Source: Arthrobacter sp. KBS0702 (lineage in GTDB: Bacteria; Actinomycetota; Actinomycetes; Actinomycetales; Micrococcaceae). From it: 64,000 bases of DNA. Shown one piece after another: positions 28,402 through 37,306 of the stretch; the stretch's first letter is position 1; each line of letters begins with the position of its first letter. Made by a program: the position numbers and the translations under genes. The DNA is taken from assembly GCF_005937985.2 (NCBI RefSeq), contig NZ_CP042172.1:372001-436000 (forward strand). Direction: 5' to 3'. The notes beneath the pieces are model-generated. The model was given only the letters and a program-made list of their open reading frames with translations. It was not told the origin of the DNA and did no database searches.

Positions 28402-30378
28402 ATGAAGAAGGTCTCAACTTCGCAATCCCGGCGCGCCACCCGGTTCCTGGCGCTTGGTACATCGCTTGCCTTTGCCATCGGCCTGACCGCCACCGCGGCG
28501 GTCGCCGCCCCGCCGACGCCCCCGCCGTCGAACAACTACCCGGGGTCAGTGCCGCCCTGGGCCGGCTCCCGCACCAAGACCGGCACCCCGCTGAGCAATA
28601 CCACGGTCGAGGGCGAGATCTACTTAAACCTGCCCGACGCCGGAGCGGCCAAGGCGTTCGCGACGGCCGTGTCCACGCCGGGGGACCCGCAGTACCAGCA
28701 GTACCTTTCGGCCCCGGACTGGATCGCCAAATACGCGCCCGCCAAGGCCGACGTCGCCGCTCTCGTTGACTACCTGAAGGGCCAGGGCATGGTGGTCACT
28801 TCAGTCCCCGCGAGTGGTCTCTACGTGGTCTTCCGTGGCACCGTTGCCCAGATCAACGCCGCCTTCAGCACCACCGAACAGACCTACACCTTCCAGGGCC
28901 AGAGCCTGATCGGCCCGTCCACCGCGCCCGCCCTGCCCGCGGCGCTCTCCGCCAAGGTCCTGGGGATCTCCATCGACCAGGGGCGGCTGCTGACCCGCCC
29001 CTCGCTGGCAACGCCAGGGGCGTCGGACCAGGCCCAGGCGTCCGGCAAGCCGGTCGGCGCCCCGCCGGTTGACGCGCCGTGCTCGAACTACTGGGAGCAG
29101 AACAAGGCCACGGTTCCGTCCGCGTACGGCTCCACGAGCTTCGGCACCGCCATCTGCGGCTACACCCCGGCCCAGCTGCAGGGCGCCTACGGGGTGACGT
29201 CCCCGTCGGAGGCCGGCGCGGGCCAGACGGTGGCGATCATCGACGCCTACGCTTCGCCAAGCATCGAATCGGACGCGAACACCTACTCGCAGAAGAACGG
29301 CCTTCCGACGTTCAAGGCCGGGCAGTACCAGCAAATCGTGCCTGACTCCCGCTTGTTCATGGACCAGGCCCTGTGCGGACAGCCCAGCGGCTGGCAGGGC
29401 GAGCAGACCCTCGACGTCGAGGCCGTCCACGGGCTCGCCCCGGCCGCCAACATCCTCTACGTCGGCGGGAACAACTGCGGCGCCGGAATCGACGTGGCGA
29501 TGTCCACCATCCTGGACCAGAAGCTCAGCACCATCGTCAGCAACAGCTACGGCTACGTCGGAGAGGCGGTCTCGCAAAACGCGCTGCTCGGCATGCAGAA
29601 CATCCACCTCCAGGCAGCAGGAGAGGGAATCGGGCTCTACTTCTCCAGCGGTGACAACGGCGACGAGAAGGCGAGCCTGGGCTACGCGTCACCTGACTTC
29701 CCGGCCAGCTCCCCGTTCGTCACGGCGGTCGGCGGAGCGTCCCTGGCGGTCGACAAGGACAACGGCTACCTGTTCGAAACGGGCTGGGGAACCACCCGCA
29801 ACAGGATCGTCCCGAACGCCGACGGCAGCCTCAGCTACGCCGGCGGCTTGCCGGGGGTCTTCCGTTTCGGCGCCGGCGGGGGAACCAGTGCGCAGTTCGC
29901 CCAGCCCGGCTACCAGCAGGGCACCGTCCCGGCCGGCCTGGCCAACGGCTACCGGGTCTCACCGGACGTCGCCTCGCTGGCCGATCCCTATACCGGCTAC
30001 CAAGTGGGCATCAGCCCCATCACCAACGACCACGTCCTCAAGACCGGCGCCTACGAAACGACGGGATACGGCGGAACGTCGCTGGCCTGCCCGCTGACGG
30101 CGGCGCAGATGGCGATCGCGCAGGCCGCCACCGGCAGGACCGTCGGCTTCGCCAACCCGGCCATCTACGCGGCGGCGAAGACCGGCAGCTCCGGAGTTCG
30201 GGACGTGGTGCCCCAGTCAACGCCCCGGGCCATGGTCTTTTCCAGCCCGATCAGTGGCAACAGCTACCTGATCGGCACGGACCACGACACGTCGCTGGAG
30301 ACCGCGCAGGGCTATGACGACGTGACCGGCGTGGGCAGCATGAACGTCCGCTTCGCGATGAGCATCGCCGGAGGGTAG
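28402..30378 (+). CDS. Secreted S53 (sedolisin/kumamolisin) serine-carboxyl peptidase
   Basis: A 658-residue preproenzyme. Start MKKVSTSQSRRATRFLALG at 28402 with GGGGAAG upstream; the Sec signal ends near AVAAPPTPPP. A pro-activation domain (about residues 55-215) is followed by the peptidase domain. The catalytic set is complete: Glu334 and Asp338 in QGEQTLDVEAVHG, Asp418 in YFSSGDNGD, and Ser560 in GYGGTSLACPLTAA. The C-terminal DDVTGVGSMNV is the calcium-site region. These enzymes act on proteins at acid pH outside the cell. A G+C hairpin (30435-30465) ends the gene. Confidence 0.93.
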   Translation: MKKVSTSQSRRATRFLALGTSLAFAIGLTATAAVAAPPTPPPSNNYPGSVPPWAGSRTKTGTPLSNTTVEGEIYLNLPDAGAAKAFATAVSTPGDPQYQQYLSAPDWIAKYAPAKADVAALVDYLKGQGMVVTSVPASGLYVVFRGTVAQINAAFSTTEQTYTFQGQSLIGPSTAPALPAALSAKVLGISIDQGRLLTRPSLATPGASDQAQASGKPVGAPPVDAPCSNYWEQNKATVPSAYGSTSFGTAICGYTPAQLQGAYGVTSPSEAGAGQTVAIIDAYASPSIESDANTYSQKNGLPTFKAGQYQQIVPDSRLFMDQALCGQPSGWQGEQTLDVEAVHGLAPAANILYVGGNNCGAGIDVAMSTILDQKLSTIVSNSYGYVGEAVSQNALLGMQNIHLQAAGEGIGLYFSSGDNGDEKASLGYASPDFPASSPFVTAVGGASLAVDKDNGYLFETGWGTTRNRIVPNADGSLSYAGGLPGVFRFGAGGGTSAQFAQPGYQQGTVPAGLANGYRVSPDVASLADPYTGYQVGISPITNDHVLKTGAYETTGYGGTSLACPLTAAQMAIAQAATGRTVGFANPAIYAAAKTGSSGVRDVVPQSTPRAMVFSSPISGNSYLIGTDHDTSLETAQGYDDVTGVGSMNVRFAMSIAGG

Positions 30379-30434
30379 CCGCGCCGCGGCGCACCCCGGC
30401 GGGGGCGCCAGTGCACGGTACGGATGCCTTTGGT

Positions 30435-30465
30435 GCCGGGTCCGGGAACATTTCCCGGGCCCGGC
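30435..30465 (+). terminator. Terminator hairpin after the S53 peptidase
   Basis: Arms of 14 bp (30435-30448 and 30452-30465) with one T-G wobble and a 3-base loop, 57 bases after the stop. Confidence 0.65.
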
Positions 30466-30546
30466 TTCACGTATTCGGCTCCGGGGCACTCGTGGCTAGG
30501 ATGTAGATAGCCATGTAGCAACCACTGCTTTCGACGAGGAGTCAGC

Positions 30547-31566
<1,020 letters not shown>

Positions 31567-31568
31567 CC

Positions 31569-31994
31569 GTGTCCGACGAGTTCCGCAAGAACCTGATGGG
31601 CCCCGAGCCCACGCTCCTGCCGGCCGAGACCGAGGTCAACGCCGGGCTGGACGCGGGCCACGAAGCGCTGGACCTGGTGGAGAAGCACCCTACGTCCTCG
31701 CTGCTCTGGGCCGTACTGGCAGAGGAAGCGTGGAAGGAAGGCCGGACCATCGATTCGTACGCCTACGCCCGGGTCGGCTACCATCGCGGCCTGGACTCGC
31801 TGCGCCGCAACGGCTGGCGCGGTGCCGGTCCGATCCCGTGGGAACACGAACCGAACCGCGGCTTCCTCCGCGCCCTGTACTCGCTGGGCCGGGCCTCCGC
31901 GGCGATCGGCGAGGCCGAGGAACCGGAGCGGATCGAGAAGTTCCTCACGGAGTCCGATCCCACGGCCAAGGCGGCCATCGAGGCGCAGGCCTGA
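31569..31994 (+). CDS. DUF3151 protein
   Basis: A 141-residue actinobacterial protein of unknown function, starting with GTG 2 bases after the fbaA stop (MSDEFRKNLMGPEPTLLPAE). The sequence is helical, with SSLLWAVLAEEAWKEGRTID and YARVGYHRGLDSLRRNGWRG reading like a short TPR-type superhelix. The link with fbaA suggests co-expression with central glycolysis, but no activity is known to me. A strong hairpin follows. Confidence 0.88.
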   Translation: MSDEFRKNLMGPEPTLLPAETEVNAGLDAGHEALDLVEKHPTSSLLWAVLAEEAWKEGRTIDSYAYARVGYHRGLDSLRRNGWRGAGPIPWEHEPNRGFLRALYSLGRASAAIGEAEEPERIEKFLTESDPTAKAAIEAQA

Positions 31995-32020
31995 CGGGGC
32001 CCAGCCAAAAAACGGGTTAA

Positions 32021-32068
32021 ACAACTACGGCGGGCTCCCACCTCAAGGTGGGAGCCCGCCGTCGTTGT
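32021..32068. terminator. Bidirectional terminator between DUF3151 and the UDG-like gene
   Basis: A 23-bp stem with one mismatch, core arms 32029-32043 and 32046-32060 around a CA loop, sits between convergent stop codons at 31994 and 32076. Confidence 0.8.
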
Positions 32069-32075
32069 GTTGGAA

Positions 32076-32708
32076 CTAGCTGGCCTTGGCCAGGCCGGTG
32101 CGTGCCATGGCGTCGGCGTAGGCGACGCGCATTTCGTCGAGGTACTGCTCCTGGCGGGCAGGGGTGCCGGCGAAAGCGCGGCCGCTGAGCGAACGGACCT
32201 TGTAGGTCTTCAGGCCGCGGCGCCAGATCATCGGCACCTCCGTCTTGAGCAGCAGGTTGGCGAGGCGGTTGGCCTCGGTGCCGTGGGCCACGATCACGGA
32301 GGCGCGGGGGACGAGGGCAAGGAACTTCAGCAGCGGCTTGAGACCGGCCGAGATCTGGTCCGGGGTGAACTTGCCGTTGGGTTCGCCGTCGACGTGCCAC
32401 GGGTGGACGTTCCAGGGCATAACGAATTCGGGGCGCAGGCCCAGCTTCCACTGGATGCCGAGCATACGGGTGGCGGCTTCCTCGTCGCCGGCGGTGATGA
32501 AGCCGGACGGATCCGCGGTGCCAATGTTGGAGTACAGGCTGACGATGCGGCACTCGTCGATGTCGTGCGCGGGATCCACATAGGGGACGGTGGTGCCAGC
32601 TTTGGCGGTCTGCAGTGCGTCGCACAATTCGTTGACGGGCGCGACGTTAGCTTCGTAACGGCGGCTCAGGAGCTGTTCGCGGAAATTTTCAGTGGCCAGG
32701 GCTGTCAT
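32076..32708 (-). CDS. Uracil-DNA glycosylase superfamily protein
   Basis: A 210-residue protein. VSLYSNIGTADPSGFITAGD and FVMPWNVHPWHVDGEP resemble the water-activating and uracil-pocket segments, and VIVAHGTEANRLANLL occupies the place of the C-terminal His loop of family 4/5-like UDGs. Iron-sulfur cysteines of family 4 are not seen. The start at 32708 is tentative, since the GGAG is 13 bases away; an ATG 54 bases upstream is the alternative. If active it removes uracil from DNA. The family call is moderate because the motifs are divergent. Confidence 0.65.
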   Translation of the reverse strand: MTALATENFREQLLSRRYEANVAPVNELCDALQTAKAGTTVPYVDPAHDIDECRIVSLYSNIGTADPSGFITAGDEEAATRMLGIQWKLGLRPEFVMPWNVHPWHVDGEPNGKFTPDQISAGLKPLLKFLALVPRASVIVAHGTEANRLANLLLKTEVPMIWRRGLKTYKVRSLSGRAFAGTPARQEQYLDEMRVAYADAMARTGLAKAS

Positions 32709-32904
32709 GTCTTGCTGGGTCTCCTGCGGGATTGGTAAAGCAACCAGACCGGTTGCGGGCACGCCAAAGTGAGGGCGCGCAGCGGCCGGTGTGGTGTGAA
32801 AATGTGGTGTGGACCGATTCCTGTTCGGTCATTACCAGTCTATCAAGCCCCGCGAAATGCCCGGCGAGTCGGGCCGGGCGCCCCGCCCGGCCCGGCCGGG
32901 CCGG

Positions 32905-34128
32905 CTACCAGAGCCGCTTGCTGGCGCGCCGGGCGCCCTCCCCGAGGGCCTCAAGCTTGGCGAAGGCGATCTGCGGATGGACCCGGCCGCCGAGGCCGCA
33001 GTCGGTGGACGCAATCACATTTTCCCGGCCCACGAGTTCGGCGAAGCGCACGATCCGGTCCGCGACCAGGTCCGGGTGCTCCACCACGTTGGTGGCGTGC
33101 GAGACGACGCCGGGGATGATCGACTTGCCCTCCGGCAGCTTGGTGTCCTGCCAGACCCGCCACTCGTGTTCGTGCCGCACGTTGGCCGCCTCGAAGGAGT
33201 ATGCGCCGGCATTGACCTGCAGGACGGAGCCGATGATGTCCGCGAAGGGGATGTCCGTGGTGTGCGGGCCGTGCCAGGAGCCCCAGCAGACGTGCAGCCG
33301 GATCTGCTCCTGCGGCAGGTCTCGGAGGGCCCAGTTCGTCGCTTCGACCCGGAGTTGGATGAACTTCAGGTAGTCCTCGAGGCTCGGCTCCGGGTTGATC
33401 TGGTCCCAGCTCTCGGCCAGCGACGGGTCGTCGAGTTGGACGGTCAGGCCGGCGTCGATGATGGCCTTGTATTCCTCGCGCATCGCGTCGGCGCAGGCGT
33501 AGAGGAGCTCCTCGTCGCTCCGGTAGTACTCGTTGGCCACCCGGGCGCAGGACCCGGGGGAGAGGGAGGCAACGAACCCCTCGGTGAGGCCTGCCGCGGC
33601 GAGCCCGGTCTTGAGGTTGGCGATGTCCGAGGCCACGAGTGCCTGCCCGGTGTACGTCAGCGGCCCCGCGATCTTGGGCTGCGTGACGGATTTGCGGTGG
33701 GCCAGGATCCCGGAAGAGGGGTCGTTGTACGCGTCGTTGAACTGCTGCCGGTCGCGGCGGTCCGGGAAGGAGGTCAAGACAATATGTCCCGGCGTGGAGC
33801 GGTGCACCTGGGCGTCGGCCCAGCGGTCCACCTCCGTCGGTTCGAGCCCGCCGAGCCGCGAGAAGGAGTAGTTCCACCAGGCGCCGTAGTCGACCGAGCT
33901 GGACATGGTGTGCCCGTATTCGCCGTCGTTGGGGATGTCGATACCCAGATCCTTCTGGCGCTGCACGACGTCGACCACGGAAGTCTCCAGCAGGTCCAGG
34001 AACTCGGGGGTGATCCCGTCGGCTTCCCTGGCCTCGTTCGCGGCGATCAGTTCCGGGGTGCGGGGCAACGAGCCGGCATGCGTGACCCGGATGTGGTCGG
34101 TGTTCTGGGACGGCGTGCTCAGGGACAT
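32905..34128 (-). CDS. MetE-family (cobalamin-independent) methionine synthase II-like protein
   Basis: A 407-residue protein equivalent to the C-terminal catalytic half of MetE. Zinc ligands are visible as the His and Cys of RLHVCWGSWHG and the Cys of ASTDCGLGG; VTHAGSLPRTPELI opens the barrel. Full MetE is about 750 residues, so the N-terminal folate-orienting half is absent, and the methyl donor may not be methyltetrahydrofolate. The gene has its own S-box riboswitch directly upstream (34142-34259), which ties it to methionine supply. The start MSLSTPSQNTDHIRVTHAG follows AAGGAAG. Confidence 0.85.
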   Translation of the reverse strand: MSLSTPSQNTDHIRVTHAGSLPRTPELIAANEAREADGITPEFLDLLETSVVDVVQRQKDLGIDIPNDGEYGHTMSSSVDYGAWWNYSFSRLGGLEPTEVDRWADAQVHRSTPGHIVLTSFPDRRDRQQFNDAYNDPSSGILAHRKSVTQPKIAGPLTYTGQALVASDIANLKTGLAAAGLTEGFVASLSPGSCARVANEYYRSDEELLYACADAMREEYKAIIDAGLTVQLDDPSLAESWDQINPEPSLEDYLKFIQLRVEATNWALRDLPQEQIRLHVCWGSWHGPHTTDIPFADIIGSVLQVNAGAYSFEAANVRHEHEWRVWQDTKLPEGKSIIPGVVSHATNVVEHPDLVADRIVRFAELVGRENVIASTDCGLGGRVHPQIAFAKLEALGEGARRASKRLW

Positions 34129-34141
34129 GGCGGGGCTTCCT

Positions 34142-34259
34142 TCCATCGGTCCTGGCAGTAGCACCGTGGCCGGTCACGGCGGCCGCGGCAGGCGGGCCGT
34201 GTCCGGCGGGGTTGCTGCGGCGTCAACGGGCCAGGTCCCTCGGCCGCTCGGGATGGTCC
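34142..34259 (-). ncRNA. S-box (SAM-I) riboswitch upstream of the MetE-like gene
   Basis: Read on the complement, the aptamer core is CCGAGCGGCCGAGGGACCTG, GCCGCAGCAACC, then GGTGCTACTGCCAGG, closed by P1 strands CCATC (plus 34252-34256) and GATGG (34143-34147). These are the conserved SAM-I elements (kink-turn, P3/J3-4 SAM pocket). The 3' end lies 14 bases before the start codon, so control is probably by hiding the ribosome site. A TTTAGT box lies just upstream of the aptamer, as at the second copy. Confidence 0.9.
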
Positions 34260-34401
34260 CTCCCACTAAATTCCACCCGGGCACCGTCCCGCAAGTCATG
34301 CCCGCTATGTGGCGCCGCGTCCCGCAACCGGTGCCTAAACGGTGCCGGCGACCGTTTTCGGCTAAACTTGGGTGGTAAGAGCCCCGGACTCTGGCGTTGA
34401 C

Positions 34402-34446
34402 GGTACAGATCGTAGAGGTACAGATCGTAGTGGTACTGAGCACAGC
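34402..34446. repeat. 15-bp tandem repeats upstream of purA
   Basis: GGTACAGATCGTAGA and GGTACAGATCGTAGT are adjacent (34402-34416, 34417-34431), followed by a decayed unit GGTACTGAGCACAGC (34432-34446) and a further GGTAG start. They lie about 100-140 bases before purA, in a 283-bp divergent gap (34260-34542) that otherwise shows only a TAAACT box near 34363 and no other gene. Confidence 0.65.
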
Positions 34447-34542
34447 GGTAGATTCGGGGCATTCTCATGAACGGCGCTGAATTCCGGTGACCACCTTGGT
34501 GAATCACGCGGATTTCGGCCCGAACGAATGGGGGAGGATCCC

Positions 34543-35832
34543 ATGCCAGCAATCGTGATCGTCGGAGCCCAGTGGGGCGACGAAGGCAAAGGTAAGGCCA
34601 CTGACCTGCTCGGCGGCCGAGTCGACTATGTCGTCAAGCCCAACGGCGGCAACAACGCCGGCCACACCGTCGTCGTGGGCGGTGAGAAGTATGAGCTGAA
34701 GCTCCTTCCGGCCGGCATCCTGAGCCCCAACGCGGTCCCGGTGATCGGCAACGGCTGCGTGGTGAACCTCGAGGCCCTGTTCCAGGAGATCGACGGCCTC
34801 GAAGCGCGCGGCGCGGACACCTCCAAGCTGCGCGTCTCCGCCAACGCCCACCTCGTGGCGCCCTACCACCAGGTCCTGGACAAGGTCACCGAACGGTTCC
34901 TGGGCAGCCGGGCGATCGGCACCACCGGCCGCGGCATCGGTCCGGCCTACATGGACAAGGTGGCACGCCTGGGCATCCGTGTGCAGGACGTCTTCGACGC
35001 GTCCATCCTCCGCCAGAAGGTCGAGGGCTCGCTGCGGCAGAAGAACGAACTGCTGGTCAAGGTCTACAACCGCCGCGACATCGAGGTGGACGAGATCGTG
35101 GACTACTTCCTGTCCTTCGCCGAACGCCTGCGTCCGCTGGTCATCGACAGCACCTTCGTGCTGAACAAGGCGCTGGACGAGGGCAAGGTGGTCCTGATGG
35201 AGGGCGGCCAGGCCACCTTCCTGGACGTCGACCACGGCACCTACCCGTTCGTGACCTCCTCCAACCCGACCGCCGGCGGCGCCTCCGTGGGCTCGGGCAT
35301 CGGCCCCACCCGGATCTCGCGCTCCATCGGCATCATCAAGGCCTACACCACGCGCGTCGGCGCGGGACCGTTCCCCACCGAACTGTTCGATGAAATGGGG
35401 CTGTACCTGCAGAAGACCGGCGGCGAGTTCGGCGTCAACACCGGCCGGCCGCGCCGCTGCGGCTGGTACGACGCCGTCCTGGCCCGCCACGCCTCCCGCG
35501 TGAACGGCTTCACCGACTACTTCGTCACCAAGCTGGACGTGCTCACCGGCATCGAGCAGATCCCGGTCTGCGTGGCCTACGACGTCGACGGCGTCCGGCA
35601 CGACGAGATGCCGATGACCCAGACCGAGTTCCACCACGCTAAGCCCATCTTCGAGTACTTCGAAGGCTGGACCGAGGACATCACCGGCGCCCGCACGCTG
35701 GAGGACCTGCCGGAGAACGCCCGGAACTACGTGCTGGCCCTCGAGAAGCTCTCCGGCACCCGATTCTCCGCGATCGGCGTCGGCCCGGACCGCGACCAGA
35801 CGATCGTGGTCAACGACCTGATCCTTGATTAG
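34543..35832 (+). CDS. purA: Adenylosuccinate synthetase
   Basis: A 429-residue enzyme joining IMP and aspartate with GTP to give adenylosuccinate. The P-loop [18 protein letters not shown] with catalytic Asp and the following HTVVVGG loop His are intact; [14 protein letters not shown] and [14 protein letters not shown] are conserved IMP/GTP contacts. The start [15 protein letters not shown] at 34543 has a strong GGGGGAGG site. It is monocistronic, ending in a 23-bp hairpin. It is divergent from the MetE-like gene, with tandem repeats in between. Confidence 0.98.
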   Translation: MPAIVIVGAQWGDEGKGKATDLLGGRVDYVVKPNGGNNAGHTVVVGGEKYELKLLPAGILSPNAVPVIGNGCVVNLEALFQEIDGLEARGADTSKLRVSANAHLVAPYHQVLDKVTERFLGSRAIGTTGRGIGPAYMDKVARLGIRVQDVFDASILRQKVEGSLRQKNELLVKVYNRRDIEVDEIVDYFLSFAERLRPLVIDSTFVLNKALDEGKVVLMEGGQATFLDVDHGTYPFVTSSNPTAGGASVGSGIGPTRISRSIGIIKAYTTRVGAGPFPTELFDEMGLYLQKTGGEFGVNTGRPRRCGWYDAVLARHASRVNGFTDYFVTKLDVLTGIEQIPVCVAYDVDGVRHDEMPMTQTEFHHAKPIFEYFEGWTEDITGARTLEDLPENARNYVLALEKLSGTRFSAIGVGPDRDQTIVVNDLILD

Positions 35833-35856
35833 CACCGGCTAACGGTTCGGCTGCAT

Positions 35857-35906
35857 ACGGCGACGGCGGCGGGTCACCTGGAAAGGTGGCCCGCCGCCGT
35901 CGCCGT
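35857..35906 (+). terminator. Terminator hairpin after purA
   Basis: Arms of 23 bp (35857-35879 and 35884-35906) with one wobble pair and a GGAA loop, 24 bases after the purA stop, followed by an A-rich stretch. Confidence 0.8.
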
Positions 35907-35990
35907 TAAAGAAAGAAAAAAGAAATTTCGATCCCTGCGTAACCTTTTCGCCTGCCGCAGCGATTACTCCTTTGTAAGCGTCGCCCGGAA

Positions 35991-36163
35991 CCTGGTCCCC
36001 CCACCAGGAACGGCCGGCCTTGTCAGAGAAAGCTCCGAGCGGTGCCTGCCCCCATCAGGCGCCACGGACTTCGAGAGAAAGTTCCGACGGGCACCTGCCC
36101 CCATCAGGTGCCGACAGGACTTCGACTGTAAGTGCCGGCTGGCGCCTGCCCCCATCAGGCGCC
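35991..36163 (+). ncRNA. Tandem array of C-loop hairpins (candidate structured leader RNA)
   Basis: Three 23-base hairpins at 36041-36063, 36090-36112 and 36141-36163 share an identical CCCCCAT loop and 8-bp stems. The stems differ between copies at matched positions: copy 2 changes a G-C pair to A-T (GGCACCTG/CAGGTGCC) and copy 1 has a T-G wobble. A fourth, CCTGGT-CCCCCC-ACCAGG, is at 35991-36008. Spacing is 49-51 bases, with a GGACTTCGA...AAGNTCCG second dyad between copies. They occupy the leader of the secreted Pro/Ala-rich protein gene (ATG 36201). No match to a riboswitch class I know. Confidence 0.6.
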
Positions 36164-36200
36164 GGCCAGCCTTCAACCAACCAAAGGATGTACGTTTTTC

Positions 36201-36668
36201 ATGAAGAGTGTTAGCAAGACCACCAAGATTGCTGTCGGCGCCGCTATTCTCGCGGTCGGAGGCTTCTCCGGAATCGGCCTGGCCAACGCGGCCCAGATGT
36301 CCAGCACCCAGCAGGCTGAAGTGAACCACGCTACGCCCGCCACTCCTGCCGTTCCGGCCGTTCCGGCAACCCCGAAGCTGCCCGCCACGCCGGCCGTTCC
36401 GGCTGTGCCCGCAACCCCGAACGTTGACGGCTCCGCCAAGGGCGACGCCGCGGTTGAGGACTCCAAGGGTTCCGCCGAAGGTTCGGTTTCCGCTGACAAG
36501 GACGGCGCCTCCGTTGACGGTGCCGCCAACGTCAAGGGCGCTGCCGAGGCCAAGGCCCACGCCGGCGTAACCGTCGCGACCCCGGCCGTCCCCGCTGCCA
36601 AGGACGCCCCGGCTGTCCCGGCCGTACCGGCCGCCCCGTCGGTTGAGCAGCCGAAGCTCGACAAGTAA
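36201..36668 (+). CDS. Secreted Pro/Ala-rich repeat protein
   Basis: A 155-residue protein starting MKSVSKTTKIAVGAAILAVG with a Sec signal ending near LANAAQ. The mature part has two blocks of Thr-Pro-Ala-Val-Pro repeats (TPAVPAVPATPKLPATPAVP and a C-terminal AVPAAKDAPAVPAVPAAP) around an acidic Gly/Ala/Asp/Lys segment. No enzyme motif is seen; it looks like an extended wall-associated or spacer protein. The leader holds the hairpin array, and AAAGGA is about 13 bases before the ATG. The sigma factor gene follows 89 bases later. Confidence 0.8.
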   Translation: MKSVSKTTKIAVGAAILAVGGFSGIGLANAAQMSSTQQAEVNHATPATPAVPAVPATPKLPATPAVPAVPATPNVDGSAKGDAAVEDSKGSAEGSVSADKDGASVDGAANVKGAAEAKAHAGVTVATPAVPAAKDAPAVPAVPAAPSVEQPKLDK

Positions 36669-36697
36669 GCACCAAACGCCTCCCCTTCGGAGGTGAC

Positions 36698-36733
36698 GGG
36701 GTGCGGCCGCTAGACTATCGGGGGCCGCACCCC
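36698..36733 (+). promoter_or_regulatory. Perfect inverted repeat enclosing a TAGACT box ahead of the sigma factor
   Basis: GGGGTGCGGCC (36698-36708) and GGCCGCACCCC (36723-36733) are exact complements 14 bases apart. The loop contains TAGACT (36711-36716). It could terminate the upstream gene, serve as an operator over the -10 box, or both. Confidence 0.5.
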
Positions 36734-36757
36734 CAGCAGTAACGGAAGGAAAGCCTC

Positions 36758-37306
36758 TTGGCAGACCAGCTGAGCGATGACGAACTGTCAGCAGCCTTAG
36801 CTGGCGACCCGTCAGGATTCAGCGCCGTCTACACCGTGATGTCACCCGCGGTGATGGGCTACTTCCGGGCCAAGGGCGTTGACGACGCCGAGGCCCTGAC
36901 CCAGGACGTGTTCGTCGACGTCCTGCCGAAACTGGAAAATGTCACCGGCGGCCACAAAGGCTTGCGGACCTTCGTTTTCTCCGTCGCCCACGCCAGGCTG
37001 GTTGACCACCACCGGCGTTCCGAGCGAACGCCACACCTGGCCGAATACGACCCTCTGAACGACGCCAGGCATTCCGCCTCGGCCGAGGACGAGGCACTCG
37101 GGTCGCTGGGCGGCCTGTCCCACACACTTTCCCAGCTCAACGAGGAGCAACGGGAGGTCTTGGTCCTGCGGATCGTCGCGGACCTCTCCATCGATCAGGT
37201 GGCCGGCATCATGGGCAAGACCCCGGGTGCCATCAAACAGCTTCAGCGGCGCGGGCTCAGTGCCCTGCGCGAACTTGTAACCGAAAAGGACCACGCAGCA
37301 TCATGA
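36758..37306 (+). CDS. Sigma-70 family (ECF-like) RNA polymerase sigma factor
   Basis: A 182-residue sigma factor with regions 2 and 4 only. Region 2 spans about residues 20-90 (GVDDAEALTQDVFVDVLPKL, FVFSVAHARLVDHHRR) and region 4 about 115-175 (LNEEQREVLVLRIVADLSID, GKTPGAIKQLQRRGLSALR). The start codon is TTG at 36758, 5 bases after AAGGAAAG; no better start exists. The stop overlaps the next gene by 4 bases (ATGA), the usual layout of a sigma factor and its anti-sigma. Target promoters are unknown. Confidence 0.92.
   Translation: MADQLSDDELSAALAGDPSGFSAVYTVMSPAVMGYFRAKGVDDAEALTQDVFVDVLPKLENVTGGHKGLRTFVFSVAHARLVDHHRRSERTPHLAEYDPLNDARHSASAEDEALGSLGGLSHTLSQLNEEQREVLVLRIVADLSIDQVAGIMGKTPGAIKQLQRRGLSALRELVTEKDHAAS

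Noticed and set aside
34142..34259. SAM-IV rather than SAM-I riboswitch
   Set aside because: The core follows the SAM-I consensus (GAGGGACCTGGCCC, GCAGCAACC, GGTGCTACTGCC); the SAM-IV hallmark arrangement is not seen. A covariance search would settle it.
34260..34542. Purine riboswitch upstream of purA
   Set aside because: No purine-aptamer three-way junction sequences; only 15-bp tandem repeats and a possible promoter.
35991..36163. CRISPR array
   Set aside because: Only three to four units, with related rather than unique spacers, internal pairing and no cas genes.
35991..36163. c-di-AMP (ydaO-type) riboswitch ahead of a secreted wall protein
   Set aside because: The conserved ydaO core sequences are absent.
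35964..36560. Open frames on both strands across the hairpin array
   Set aside because: Their repeating peptides come from the tandem hairpins; the covariation explains the DNA better as RNA structure.
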